Source of the DNA: Kofleriaceae bacterium | Lineage (GTDB): Bacteria; Myxococcota_A; Polyangia; Haliangiales; Haliangiaceae | Direction of reading: 5' to 3' | Length of the DNA stretch: 11,746 bases | NCBI GenBank assembly: GCA_016763395.1 | Contig: JAESTW010000529.1 | Coordinates: 1-11,746 of the forward strand | Part shown: positions 6,339 to 11,746 of the stretch, piece by piece | How positions within the stretch are numbered: the stretch's first letter is position 1 | Layout: the number at the start of each line of letters is the position of its first letter | Program-made: the position numbers and the translations under genes | Notes under the pieces: generated by a model | Database searches by the model: none | What the model was told of the DNA's origin: nothing | What the model saw: the letters and a program-made list of their open reading frames with translations, nothing else

Positions 6339-7256
6339 TCAGTGGTGCGCGATGAGGCACTTACCGCTGGCAAACGCATTCTGCGCTGCTTCGGGACTTC
6401 CCACCCCAAGTTTTTCAGCTACGATAAATTCTGAAACAGCCAAGTCGCCTTTGGCAACCATAGCAGCGGTCTCTGGCAATAAATCGGGATGCGCGAAGGG
6501 GATTGCTACGAAGGTAAGCTCCGACTGGAGTAGGGCGGACACCGAAAGCGCGCCCTGCGAGAGCTGGCTCACCACGATACTTCCGGACGTAGCCACAGCG
6601 ACTGCGACTTCACAATTTTGTGGGCCATCGCAGACCAAGACACGCATTGGAAGCTTTTGAGAATTGTGCTCAGCAATCGCGGAGATAGCCTGGTCTTGCG
6701 ACTGAGCTCGCAGAACTTTCGCACCACGAATCTCCGCCAAGTGACAGAGAACCGCTGCAACCGGCCCTTGTCCGAGCACCAATACAACATCGCCAGCCCC
6801 AGTTCCTGCCCGAGCAAAAAGTCCATAGGCAGTGAGCAGTGGGCCTGCGACGAACGCGGCTTCAATACCCGAGATACCCTCAAGCCCATTGCTCAGGGGA
6901 GTTACCCATCTTGTATGGGCAACAATGGTTTCTGCACAGGCCCCATCAATATCTGTTCCCAGAATGACGCGGCTCGGACAAACCCCAACAAAACCACACC
7001 TACAAGTTTCGCACTCGCCACAGGATTGCAGGGGGGGAACCAGTACCCGGACATCCTGCCACGCACTTGCCGCAGCCCCAGTTTCGACAACACGTCCTAC
7101 TAGCGCCGCACCTGGCACACACGCGCCAGCTTGCTCCAGATCTGAGGGAGCAAGGCAGAGGTGCTCAACGGACACCCGAACTTGGGCTGGCAGCAGAGCT
7201 ACCTCTTCATTGTCGCGTTGAATAAATTGATTGTGTTCCAGCGACCAGGCTTGCAT
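6339..7256 (-). CDS. Zinc-type medium-chain dehydrogenase/reductase lacking catalytic-zinc ligands
   Basis: A 305-residue member of the MDR (alcohol dehydrogenase-like) superfamily, somewhat shorter than the usual 340-350. The structural-zinc lobe is intact: C79, C82, C85 and C93 in CGECETCRCGFVGVC. A Rossmann nucleotide-binding segment follows (VVLVLGQGPVAAVL, about 157-170), with the third Gly of GxGxxG replaced by Ala. In the catalytic site the Cys three residues before the conserved Asp is Ala (A36 in LAPSD). The His-Glu of GHE is Ala-Ala (G49-A50-A51). Zinc-dependent alcohol oxidation is therefore unlikely; it may bind NAD(P)(H) for another reaction or act in regulation. The ATG lies 3 nt after the acidic-protein stop, so the two are probably translationally coupled. 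Substrate cannot be assigned. Confidence 0.8.
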   Translation of the reverse strand: MQAWSLEHNQFIQRDNEEVALLPAQVRVSVEHLCLAPSDLEQAGACVPGAALVGRVVETGAAASAWQDVRVLVPPLQSCGECETCRCGFVGVCPSRVILGTDIDGACAETIVAHTRWVTPLSNGLEGISGIEAAFVAGPLLTAYGLFARAGTGAGDVVLVLGQGPVAAVLCHLAEIRGAKVLRAQSQDQAISAIAEHNSQKLPMRVLVCDGPQNCEVAVAVATSGSIVVSQLSQGALSVSALLQSELTFVAIPFAHPDLLPETAAMVAKGDLAVSEFIVAEKLGVGSPEAAQNAFASGKCLIAHH

Positions 7257-7259
7257 GAT

Positions 7260-8099
7260 CTAGTCTTCGCCGTCGCTTGAGCTGTCTGGAACGAGCTTCG
7301 GTACATCGGCCGTTGTCGCTGTGCCGGGAGCTAGGTTGGCAAGTGATGCGCCCATTCCCATCATGGTGGACTCATCTTCACCGAAATCGCCTGTCGCGGA
7401 CGGATTGATATCGAGGTCGACCTCTTCGACCTCGAGGCCCGCTGCATCGACTTCTTGCTCAACGAGTTCCTCGACCTCAAGACCCGCTGCGTCGACTTCT
7501 TGCTCAACGAGTTCCTCGACCTCGAGACCTGCTGCGTCGACTTCTTGCTCAACCAATTCTTCCGTCTGGTGAGCCTCGACATGAAGTTCACCAGCTTCTG
7601 CTTGCTGAATCTCTGCTTCTTCCGTTGTTGCGGCGAACTGGTCAGCGACCTCTATACTTTCTTCGACTGCAACATCGTCCGCCTCTACCACTTCTTCCAC
7701 CAAGACAGAGGCTTCGTCCTGCTGAGCCTCTACTACATCTTCTGACACTGGGGGTTCTTGGTACTGGGTGTCGTCGTTACCGTAATCCAACGCTTCCATA
7801 TTCTCGTCGGACGGAGCTACCGCATCGGGGAAGGAGCCAGGTTCTGCAATGCTTGTGTGCTCACCGTCATCGTAGAGTATTTCGCCTGCGGGAAGTTCTG
7901 ATTCAATACTCGAGGCGTCGAGAACCTCATCGAGATCTGAGGCATCCATATCGACAATTTCTTCAACATCGACACTGGCGACTGGGAGATCGAGGTCCAC
8001 CCGTCCGCTTGGTTGGCTAAATTCCAGTGCCGTGGTTTCAAGGCCTTGTTGGATTCGCCAATTGGTAAGTGCGACGACGAGCTCTTCATACGCGATCAT
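7260..8099 (-). CDS. Extremely acidic repeat protein, unknown function
   Basis: A 279-residue protein dominated by Glu, Asp, Val and Ala, with almost no Lys and few Arg. The N-terminus (MIAYEELVVALTNWRIQQGL) looks like an ordered amphipathic helix; the remainder is probably disordered. Residues 180-224 contain three perfect copies of the 15-residue unit EELVEQEVDAAGLEV. Near the C-terminus is DESTMMGMG (242-250), a Thr-Met-Met-Gly motif similar to ARTLMG in the kinase-like protein of this window. No signal peptide or membrane segment is present, so it is cytoplasmic. It directly precedes the dehydrogenase (3 nt gap). The ATG has no Shine-Dalgarno sequence but has a -10-like element 8 nt away. 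No family is recognised; it could be an adaptor or kinase-regulated scaffold. Confidence 0.75.
   Translation of the reverse strand: MIAYEELVVALTNWRIQQGLETTALEFSQPSGRVDLDLPVASVDVEEIVDMDASDLDEVLDASSIESELPAGEILYDDGEHTSIAEPGSFPDAVAPSDENMEALDYGNDDTQYQEPPVSEDVVEAQQDEASVLVEEVVEADDVAVEESIEVADQFAATTEEAEIQQAEAGELHVEAHQTEELVEQEVDAAGLEVEELVEQEVDAAGLEVEELVEQEVDAAGLEVEEVDLDINPSATGDFGEDESTMMGMGASLANLAPGTATTADVPKLVPDSSSDGED
7428..7562 (-). repeat. Three in-frame 45-bp coding repeats
   Basis: Units at 7518-7562, 7473-7517 and 7428-7472 each encode the same 15 residues. They differ at six codon positions, and every difference is synonymous (for example CTC/CTT/TTG for Leu and GGC/GGT for Gly). This indicates an older duplication whose protein sequence has been kept. 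Confidence 0.95.
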
Positions 8100-8107
8100 G
8101 CGGGCAG

Positions 8108-8113
8108 ATTATC
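8108..8113 (-). promoter_or_regulatory. -10 element placing transcription start at the acidic-protein ATG
   Basis: On the minus strand GATAAT is followed by 8 nt and the ATG (also readable as TAATCT with 6 nt). There is no Shine-Dalgarno sequence and no recognisable -35 hexamer at normal spacing. A 13-bp tandem repeat lies where an activator could stand in for the -35. Confidence 0.45.
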
Positions 8114-8137
8114 ACGATCTAGAGGGCTCTGGTGCCT

Positions 8138-8163
8138 GTGGGCCTAGAATGTGCGCCTAGAAT
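8138..8163 (-). repeat. 13-bp tandem direct repeat upstream of the acidic-protein gene
   Basis: ATTCTAGGCGCAC and ATTCTAGGCCCAC (minus strand) are adjacent, with one mismatch. They cover roughly -39 to -64 relative to the predicted start at 8099. The position fits an activator-binding site for a promoter that lacks a -35, but it may be a chance duplication. Confidence 0.45.
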
Positions 8164-8203
8164 AAACCTACCTGTGCGGTGTCGGTCTACTCGACAGGTC
8201 GGT

Positions 8204-8728
8204 CTACCGCTTCGTCGACAGGTCGATCGGCTCGTCGGCAGTACCCGCAATGGTAATTCGCAGTTCGAAGGCAAGCCCGTCTCGGCTGGCCGCAACCACG
8301 ATAACATTGGCAGTTCGAAGGCTGTCCCACAGACCTTGCACCTGAGCGGGAGTCTCTATCTTGTGGCCGTTGACTGAGCTAACCGTGTCCCCGGGAATCA
8401 GGTCGATCCAATCATTGTCGAATTGCAGAACTTGCCAAGCGACGAATCGCCGTCCTTCACTTACCGCCTCCACTTCAATTGAGGTAAGGAAGTTTCCATC
8501 CCCCTTGGCGAGTTCGGACTGCAGTTTGTGGCGAGAAATCGTACCACTTCGGCTTCGGGCAAACTCGACCGTCTCAATCGCGAGGGGGGCTGCTGCACTT
8601 GAGTCATCATCTTCGAAAATCAGTGGCGAGTCCGTACGAACTCGTGGTCCACAAGCGGAGAAGGGAAGTGCCGCCAACAGAAGTGCCGCCAACACTATGA
8701 GTGCTTTAGAGCGCCGACCGGTTTGCAT
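8204..8728 (-). CDS. Lipoprotein with a GspC-like PDZ domain
   Basis: Starting at ATG 8728 gives 174 residues with a clear lipoprotein signal: basic n-region (MQTGRRSK), hydrophobic core and lipobox LPFSAC with Cys at 26. Residues about 60-92 resemble the ISR..L...L segment found before the PDZ in type II secretion GspC. Residues about 95-160 are PDZ-like (IPGDTVSSVNGHKI, TPAQVQGLWDSLRTANVIVV, SRDG). It is probably tethered to the inner or outer membrane facing the periplasm, where the PDZ would bind protein tails or a secretion partner. The frame extends upstream to GTG 8897 and ATG 8891, overlapping the tmk end. That 50-plus-residue extension would bury the signal peptide, so the later start is preferred, although no Shine-Dalgarno sequence precedes it. 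Confidence 0.72.
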   Translation of the reverse strand: MQTGRRSKALIVLAALLLAALPFSACGPRVRTDSPLIFEDDDSSAAAPLAIETVEFARSRSGTISRHKLQSELAKGDGNFLTSIEVEAVSEGRRFVAWQVLQFDNDWIDLIPGDTVSSVNGHKIETPAQVQGLWDSLRTANVIVVAASRDGLAFELRITIAGTADEPIDLSTKR

Positions 8729-8882
8729 CGGGCGCCAAAACGCCGATTTACGGCGTACCACGATCTCTGCGAGCTCGTTTCTCGGCGTTGTTCCGCCTAG
8801 TGGGTACCAACCCACGTCGTTGTCACGCCTTGAGCTACTTGTAACTCGGCGCTTTTGCTTGGTCTGCAAACCGATCGACGCT

Positions 8883-9548
8883 CTAGCCTTCATGTTCACG
8901 GCCTAGCAGTGCCAAGGTAGACCTAAGAATGTCAGCACTTAGCGTGTCCAAACTCTGGTGACCATCCAACACCACAATGTCTTCGTCCGGAGAAAGCGAG
9001 CGTACTACTTCTTCGTAGCCTTGTGCGACTCGAAGCTGCGTATTCACACTATCAAATAACTCCTCGTCGCGATCATCGGCCTTGCGCCTGGTGGCTGCGA
9101 CTTCAGGATCGACCTTGAGGAAAAACGTCCGGTCGGGTGAGCGGGCTCTTTTGTTGAGTTGAGAGATCCATTCCCGATCTTCTTCACTGCCCTGATACGC
9201 CAAAGAGGAGTGGTAGTAACGGTCTGAGATGACGACCTTGCCAGCCTGTAATGCTGGGAAAATTTCTCGCTGCAAGTGATCTGCTCTGTCCGCAGCAAAG
9301 AGCAAGCCCAAGGTTGTCGCGTCCGTTGGTCGGTGCGCGCCCGTCAGGATTTCTCTAAGTAGTTTTCCAATAGGATTGTCGGTGGGCTCGCGAGTTAGGT
9401 GACACCCGATAGAATACTCTGCGAGCGAGTTGGCCAGGCGTTTGGCTTGGGTTGTCGTGCCCGCGCCATCGATGCCTTCGAGCACAATAAATAAGCCTTG
9501 CTGATTGGTCAAAGCGCTAGACTCCGCTCTGTCGTCTGCGTGAGACAC
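8883..9548 (-). CDS. tmk: Thymidylate kinase (dTMP kinase)
   Basis: Phosphorylates dTMP to dTDP with ATP on the cytoplasmic route to dTTP. The family features are clear: FIVLEGIDGAG P-loop region (20-30), TREP (52-55), DRYYHSSLAYQG (109-120) and PDRTFFLKVDPEVAATRR (138-155). The length of 221 is normal. An oddity is that the Walker A lysine (GxxxxGK[ST]) is Thr here (G25-IDGA-G30-T31-T32). The GTG at 9548 overlaps the upstream gene by 32 nt and has no Shine-Dalgarno sequence. A TTG at 9512 has GGAG 9 nt upstream and would give an N-terminus closer to the usual one, so the true start may be 9512. It is part of the overlapping gene set that begins with the PilZ gene at 11377. Confidence 0.93.
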   Translation of the reverse strand: MSHADDRAESSALTNQQGLFIVLEGIDGAGTTTQAKRLANSLAEYSIGCHLTREPTDNPIGKLLREILTGAHRPTDATTLGLLFAADRADHLQREIFPALQAGKVVISDRYYHSSLAYQGSEEDREWISQLNKRARSPDRTFFLKVDPEVAATRRKADDRDEELFDSVNTQLRVAQGYEEVVRSLSPDEDIVVLDGHQSLDTLSADILRSTLALLGREHEG

Positions 9549-11058
9549 CCAGAATCAACAATATGATGGCAAAAGCAAGTGCCACCAACCCGGCAAAGAG
9601 TATCAATTTACTTGGCTTTTTAATGCTTGCCGTAGTCGCTTCAGTGGCGCTGGTATCCACCTCTGCGGCGAGTTCCATCGCCACTTGGGCGTCCTCACCG
9701 CTGCCACCTGCTGCTTTGGCTCTGGCCAAGTGATGTTTTTTTAGTGCCGCGTTCGCTTCTTGGTTGTCCGAAGCGACTGCACTGGCTTTGCCGTACGCGA
9801 CACTCGCTTCTAGCCATTTTTCCTCAGCTTCTAGTGATTCCGCAACAGCCATGTACGCACCTAGCATTTCACCGCGTTTTGCAAAGCCCGGATCAATCGC
9901 CAGAACTCGATCAAAGATCGCACGAGCTTGCTCCGGCTTGCCTGCGCTAGCCATTGCCTTTCCCTTTTCAAAATCTTGTGTAGTGATTGCTTCTCGCTCA
10001 TCATCGAAGTGAGCGAAGAGGGTTTCTGTCATCGCGGCAAGAGATGTACGTTTGTTGGGCGCACTGCCAGTAACTTCTTTGATCCGGACACGAATCGCGG
10101 TGGTCGCCAAAACTCGGTGATCGAGCCAGAGCGGTTCCTTATTTCTCGTGTGTTCGCCGTTGGGAAGCGCGAGCTTTCGCTCCGGCGGCTTGGGAGGTTC
10201 TTTACCTGTGGCAAACTCAAGCCAAGCGGCACGGGCAGCGGCGCGGACTCTAGGTGCGCTGTGATTGGTTGTGTCCAGAACTGCAAAGACCGCTTCTCGG
10301 TACTGCGATTCTGCAAATGCAGTCAAAATCGAAATTTTCAGATTTTCGTCAGTTGCCGCCAGGATGGCCTTGTGGGCATTTTGACGGTGCAAGCGCTCCA
10401 ACTGATAGCGCGAGTAACGCTTCATGGATTTACTTTTGAGGTTCTGTGAACCACGAATCAACGCCGGCAGCGAGTAGGGAGACATCTTACGTAAATATCT
10501 GCCGCATTCGTCTCGGTAGATTAGACCTCCTTCAGAGAAAGCAAAGTCTAAGACTACGATTCCTGCGGCAGGGTCTTCGATCGAGGCGAGCGCACGAATG
10601 ATTGCGACGTCAACAACAACGTCGGCCAACCCTGCCCGCGAGGAAAGTTTTCCTATAGCCGCCAACCAATCAAAGTCATCGTTTTTCTTTTGCGTTTTGG
10701 AGCTGATTCGTTTTGGTATTCTGAACCGTCCGGTTTTATCGGGAACCGCGGCGCCAGTTGCACCGAGAACACTGCGACGAGATGACTCGCTAGATTTGCG
10801 ATTGCGCTGCAAGTGTTTTTTTAGATCACCTACCGCCGACGAACCCAAGCTTGCCAACTCTTTGGCAAGCGAGATTCGCTCTGCGGCTGTCGTCGCTTTT
10901 GAAAGCCGTTGCAGGAGATCCGTCGTCGTTCCGCCACTGGGAGCTACTCGTTCCTCAGCGTGAGCGGAGTTGATGGCCCCTGGGATGAGCAAGGTACCAA
11001 CGCAGCAACTAATGAATATTGCGACGGCGCGTAAATGTAGTTTGTCTGTAATCTTCAC
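9517..11058 (-). CDS. Exported HEAT/TPR-like repeat protein with C-terminal membrane anchor
   Basis: A 513-residue protein with an N-terminal signal peptide (basic MKITDKLHLR, hydrophobic 11-28, possible cleavage after AHA34). Helical repeats of HEAT character occupy about 140-285, for example VRAAARAAWLEF at 271-282. A TPR-like segment (about 356-430) includes GKPEQARAIFDRVLAIDP. A linker and a single C-terminal transmembrane helix (about 485-505) with basic RRR tail follow. The bulk is expected in the periplasm, anchored at the C-terminus. The GTG start at 11058 is preceded by GGAAG about 5 nt upstream. It lies 50 nt inside the PilZ gene, and the 3' end overlaps tmk, so the set is probably co-transcribed and coupled. 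The specific function is unknown; a role in assembling envelope complexes is a guess. Confidence 0.78.
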   Translation of the reverse strand: MKITDKLHLRAVAIFISCCVGTLLIPGAINSAHAEERVAPSGGTTTDLLQRLSKATTAAERISLAKELASLGSSAVGDLKKHLQRNRKSSESSRRSVLGATGAAVPDKTGRFRIPKRISSKTQKKNDDFDWLAAIGKLSSRAGLADVVVDVAIIRALASIEDPAAGIVVLDFAFSEGGLIYRDECGRYLRKMSPYSLPALIRGSQNLKSKSMKRYSRYQLERLHRQNAHKAILAATDENLKISILTAFAESQYREAVFAVLDTTNHSAPRVRAAARAAWLEFATGKEPPKPPERKLALPNGEHTRNKEPLWLDHRVLATTAIRVRIKEVTGSAPNKRTSLAAMTETLFAHFDDEREAITTQDFEKGKAMASAGKPEQARAIFDRVLAIDPGFAKRGEMLGAYMAVAESLEAEEKWLEASVAYGKASAVASDNQEANAALKKHHLARAKAAGGSGEDAQVAMELAAEVDTSATEATTASIKKPSKLILFAGLVALAFAIILLILGVSRRRQSGV

Positions 11059-11377
11059 TGTCTTCCAACAACTCCAAAAAGCGCAGTCCTATTCCACGAG
11101 TGGCTGCGGCTTGTTCTCCGACATTGTAGTTAAAGCAGTAGTGATGTTTCACCTCTGCTCTCATACAAAGCTCTGTTCTTTCATCAGGAATCGAAAATCG
11201 GATCGTCACCACTGTGCCCAAAGGTAGGGGCTCGTGCATCTCCAAACCAATTCCAGTGCTACTAATGTTGCGAGCGATGGCCCGCATTTCTCCAAAAAGC
11301 TCACTGAATACAGTAACTTGAAATGTTTTATCGAAGCGCATCGCGATTCGAGATTCCGTATGTGCACGTGTGGACAT
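11009..11377 (-). CDS. Single-domain PilZ protein (predicted c-di-GMP receptor)
   Basis: Starting at ATG 11377 gives 122 residues that are essentially one PilZ domain. Both signatures are present: RxxxR (R10-IAM-R14) and NxSxxG (N37-ISST-G42), followed by GIGLRFLEL near the C-terminus. Cyclic di-GMP binding is expected. The frame is open to 11590, but the extra 71 residues have poor composition and extend past the divergent gene start, so the shorter start is used. There is no Shine-Dalgarno sequence; a -10 hexamer TACAAT ends 5 nt before the ATG. The 3' end overlaps the start of the HEAT/TPR-like gene by 50 nt, tying this receptor to an envelope protein and to tmk in one likely operon. Confidence 0.85.
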   Translation of the reverse strand: MSTRAHTESRIAMRFDKTFQVTVFSELFGEMRAIARNISSTGIGLEMHEPLPLGTVVTIRFSIPDERTELCMRAEVKHHYCFNYNVGEQAAATRGIGLRFLELLEDSEDYRQTTFTRRRNIH

Positions 11378-11382
11378 GCTGC

Positions 11383-11412
11383 ATTGTATGCATGTGTAGG
11401 ACATGAAGGCAA
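11383..11412 (-). promoter_or_regulatory. Predicted leaderless promoter of the single-domain PilZ gene
   Basis: Minus strand: TTGCCT (plus 11407-11412), an 18-nt spacer, TACAAT (11383-11388), then 5 nt to the ATG. The -10 matches consensus in five of six positions and the -35 in four. Transcription would begin at or next to the start codon. Confidence 0.45.
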
Positions 11413-11467
11413 ATTGCTTACGTTCGCACACATTTATATACCTTGTGGTTGTCTGTTTCAGTAGAGA

Positions 11468-11495
11468 TTGCCGATATGCCAAAGACTGATAGAGT
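11468..11495 (+). promoter_or_regulatory. Predicted leaderless promoter of the PDZ protein gene
   Basis: TTGCCG (11468-11473), a 16-nt spacer, TAGAGT (11490-11495), then 6 nt to the ATG at 11502. It faces away from the PilZ promoter in the same 124-nt interval. An AT-rich TATATA at 11435-11440 is an alternative -10 without a good -35. Confidence 0.4.
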
Positions 11496-11501
11496 GTTGC
11501 C

Positions 11502-11746
11502 ATGCGGCTTTTCTTACTCCCGGTGTTGGTGGTGTTGGCGTGCTGTGCCAGTTGGGGAGTTGGGCTGAGGGACGCAAGTGCAACTCCCAAAGAACAAGTT
11601 CACAAAGCGTGGCTGGGAGTTTCGATTTCCGCTGCCTATGGCGGGGTGCGAGTCGATGAGGTAATCCCGGACACCCCGGCGGACATGGCGGGCATACAAC
11701 GAGGCGATATCATCATCGGGATTGATGGGAGTAAAACGCCGACACC
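11502..11746 (+). CDS. Exported PDZ-domain protein (5' part, runs off window)
   Basis: The frame is open from ATG 11502 to the window end (81 codons, no stop). The N-terminus is a secretion signal (MRLFLLPVLVVLACCAS) with a possible lipobox VLAC (Cys14) or signal-peptidase I cleavage near ASA. A PDZ domain of HtrA style begins at about 37: WLGVSIS, GVRVDEVIPDTPADMAGIQR, GDIIIGIDG. A periplasmic location and a protein-binding or protease-regulatory role are likely. Whether a protease or another domain follows cannot be seen. It is divergent from the PilZ/HEAT-TPR/tmk set. Confidence 0.8.
   Translation, partial: MRLFLLPVLVVLACCASWGVGLRDASATPKEQVHKAWLGVSISAAYGGVRVDEVIPDTPADMAGIQRGDIIIGIDGSKTPT

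Noticed and set aside
7428..7562. CRISPR-like regular repeats
   Set aside because: The 45-bp units are contiguous, in frame and protein-coding; there are no spacers.
8181..8220. Stop-codon read-through of the PDZ lipoprotein into a repeated DLS segment
   Set aside because: The near-duplicate (GTCGGTCTAC...CGACAG) makes a similar peptide after the stop, but it soon ends at another stop and is better explained by a small local duplication.
8361..8906. 181-codon plus-strand frame opposite the PDZ lipoprotein
   Set aside because: It is antisense to a well-supported lipoprotein and the composition looks like a shadow.
9928..10449. 173-codon plus-strand frame opposite the HEAT/TPR-like gene
   Set aside because: Composition is unnatural and it is fully antisense to a gene with signal peptide, repeats and anchor.
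11378..11590. N-terminal extension of the single-domain PilZ protein
   Set aside because: Low-complexity, non-conserved-looking residues that would run through the divergent PDZ gene start; the PilZ domain is complete from 11377.

Overview
The window looks like a chromosomal segment of a Myxococcota / Bradymonadota-type (former Deltaproteobacteria) bacterium with moderate GC. That placement is inference. It rests on a CPxC zinc-ribbon Ser/Thr-kinase-like membrane protein, two separate PilZ proteins, an alanine/proline-rich linker style and lipoproteins with GspC-like PDZ domains. No rRNA, tRNA, CRISPR array, transposase or phage gene was seen.

Layout, left to right. Positions 3-281 hold the 3' end of an unrecognised membrane protein gene (+). 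It is followed to about 700 by coding-like scraps in changing frames, which suggests decay or frameshifts. A full-length bifunctional (p)ppGpp synthetase/hydrolase (RelA/SpoT type, +, 857-3028) follows. A short lysine/arginine-rich protein sits close behind it, with a strong Shine-Dalgarno sequence in an odd place. An apparently gene-free stretch (3232-3556) contains nested inverted repeats that could fold as a small structured RNA. A two-part PilZ protein (-, 3557-4213) and a zinc-ribbon/kinase-like/tail-anchored protein (+, 4433-6214) are divergent. The kinase-like domain has DFG changed to NFG, so it is probably a pseudokinase.

From 6339 to 11377 all genes are on the minus strand. In transcription order they are: a single-domain PilZ protein, a signal-peptide HEAT/TPR-like membrane protein, thymidylate kinase (tmk), a lipoprotein with a GspC-like PDZ domain, an extremely acidic repeat protein, and a zinc-type medium-chain dehydrogenase that has lost its catalytic-zinc ligands. 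The first three overlap one another and are probably one operon. The acidic protein and dehydrogenase are separated by 3 nt and have their own promoter-like element. At the right edge a secreted or lipoprotein PDZ gene starts on the plus strand and runs out of the window.

Functionally the window mixes housekeeping (stringent response, dTTP synthesis) with signalling parts: two predicted c-di-GMP receptors, a membrane-anchored kinase-like scaffold, and envelope PDZ proteins. The most consistent unusual pattern is at gene starts. Four starts (4213, 8099, 11377, 11502) have no Shine-Dalgarno sequence but carry a -10-like TANNNT hexamer 5-6 nt before the ATG, three of them with a plausible -35. 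This is the layout of leaderless mRNAs.
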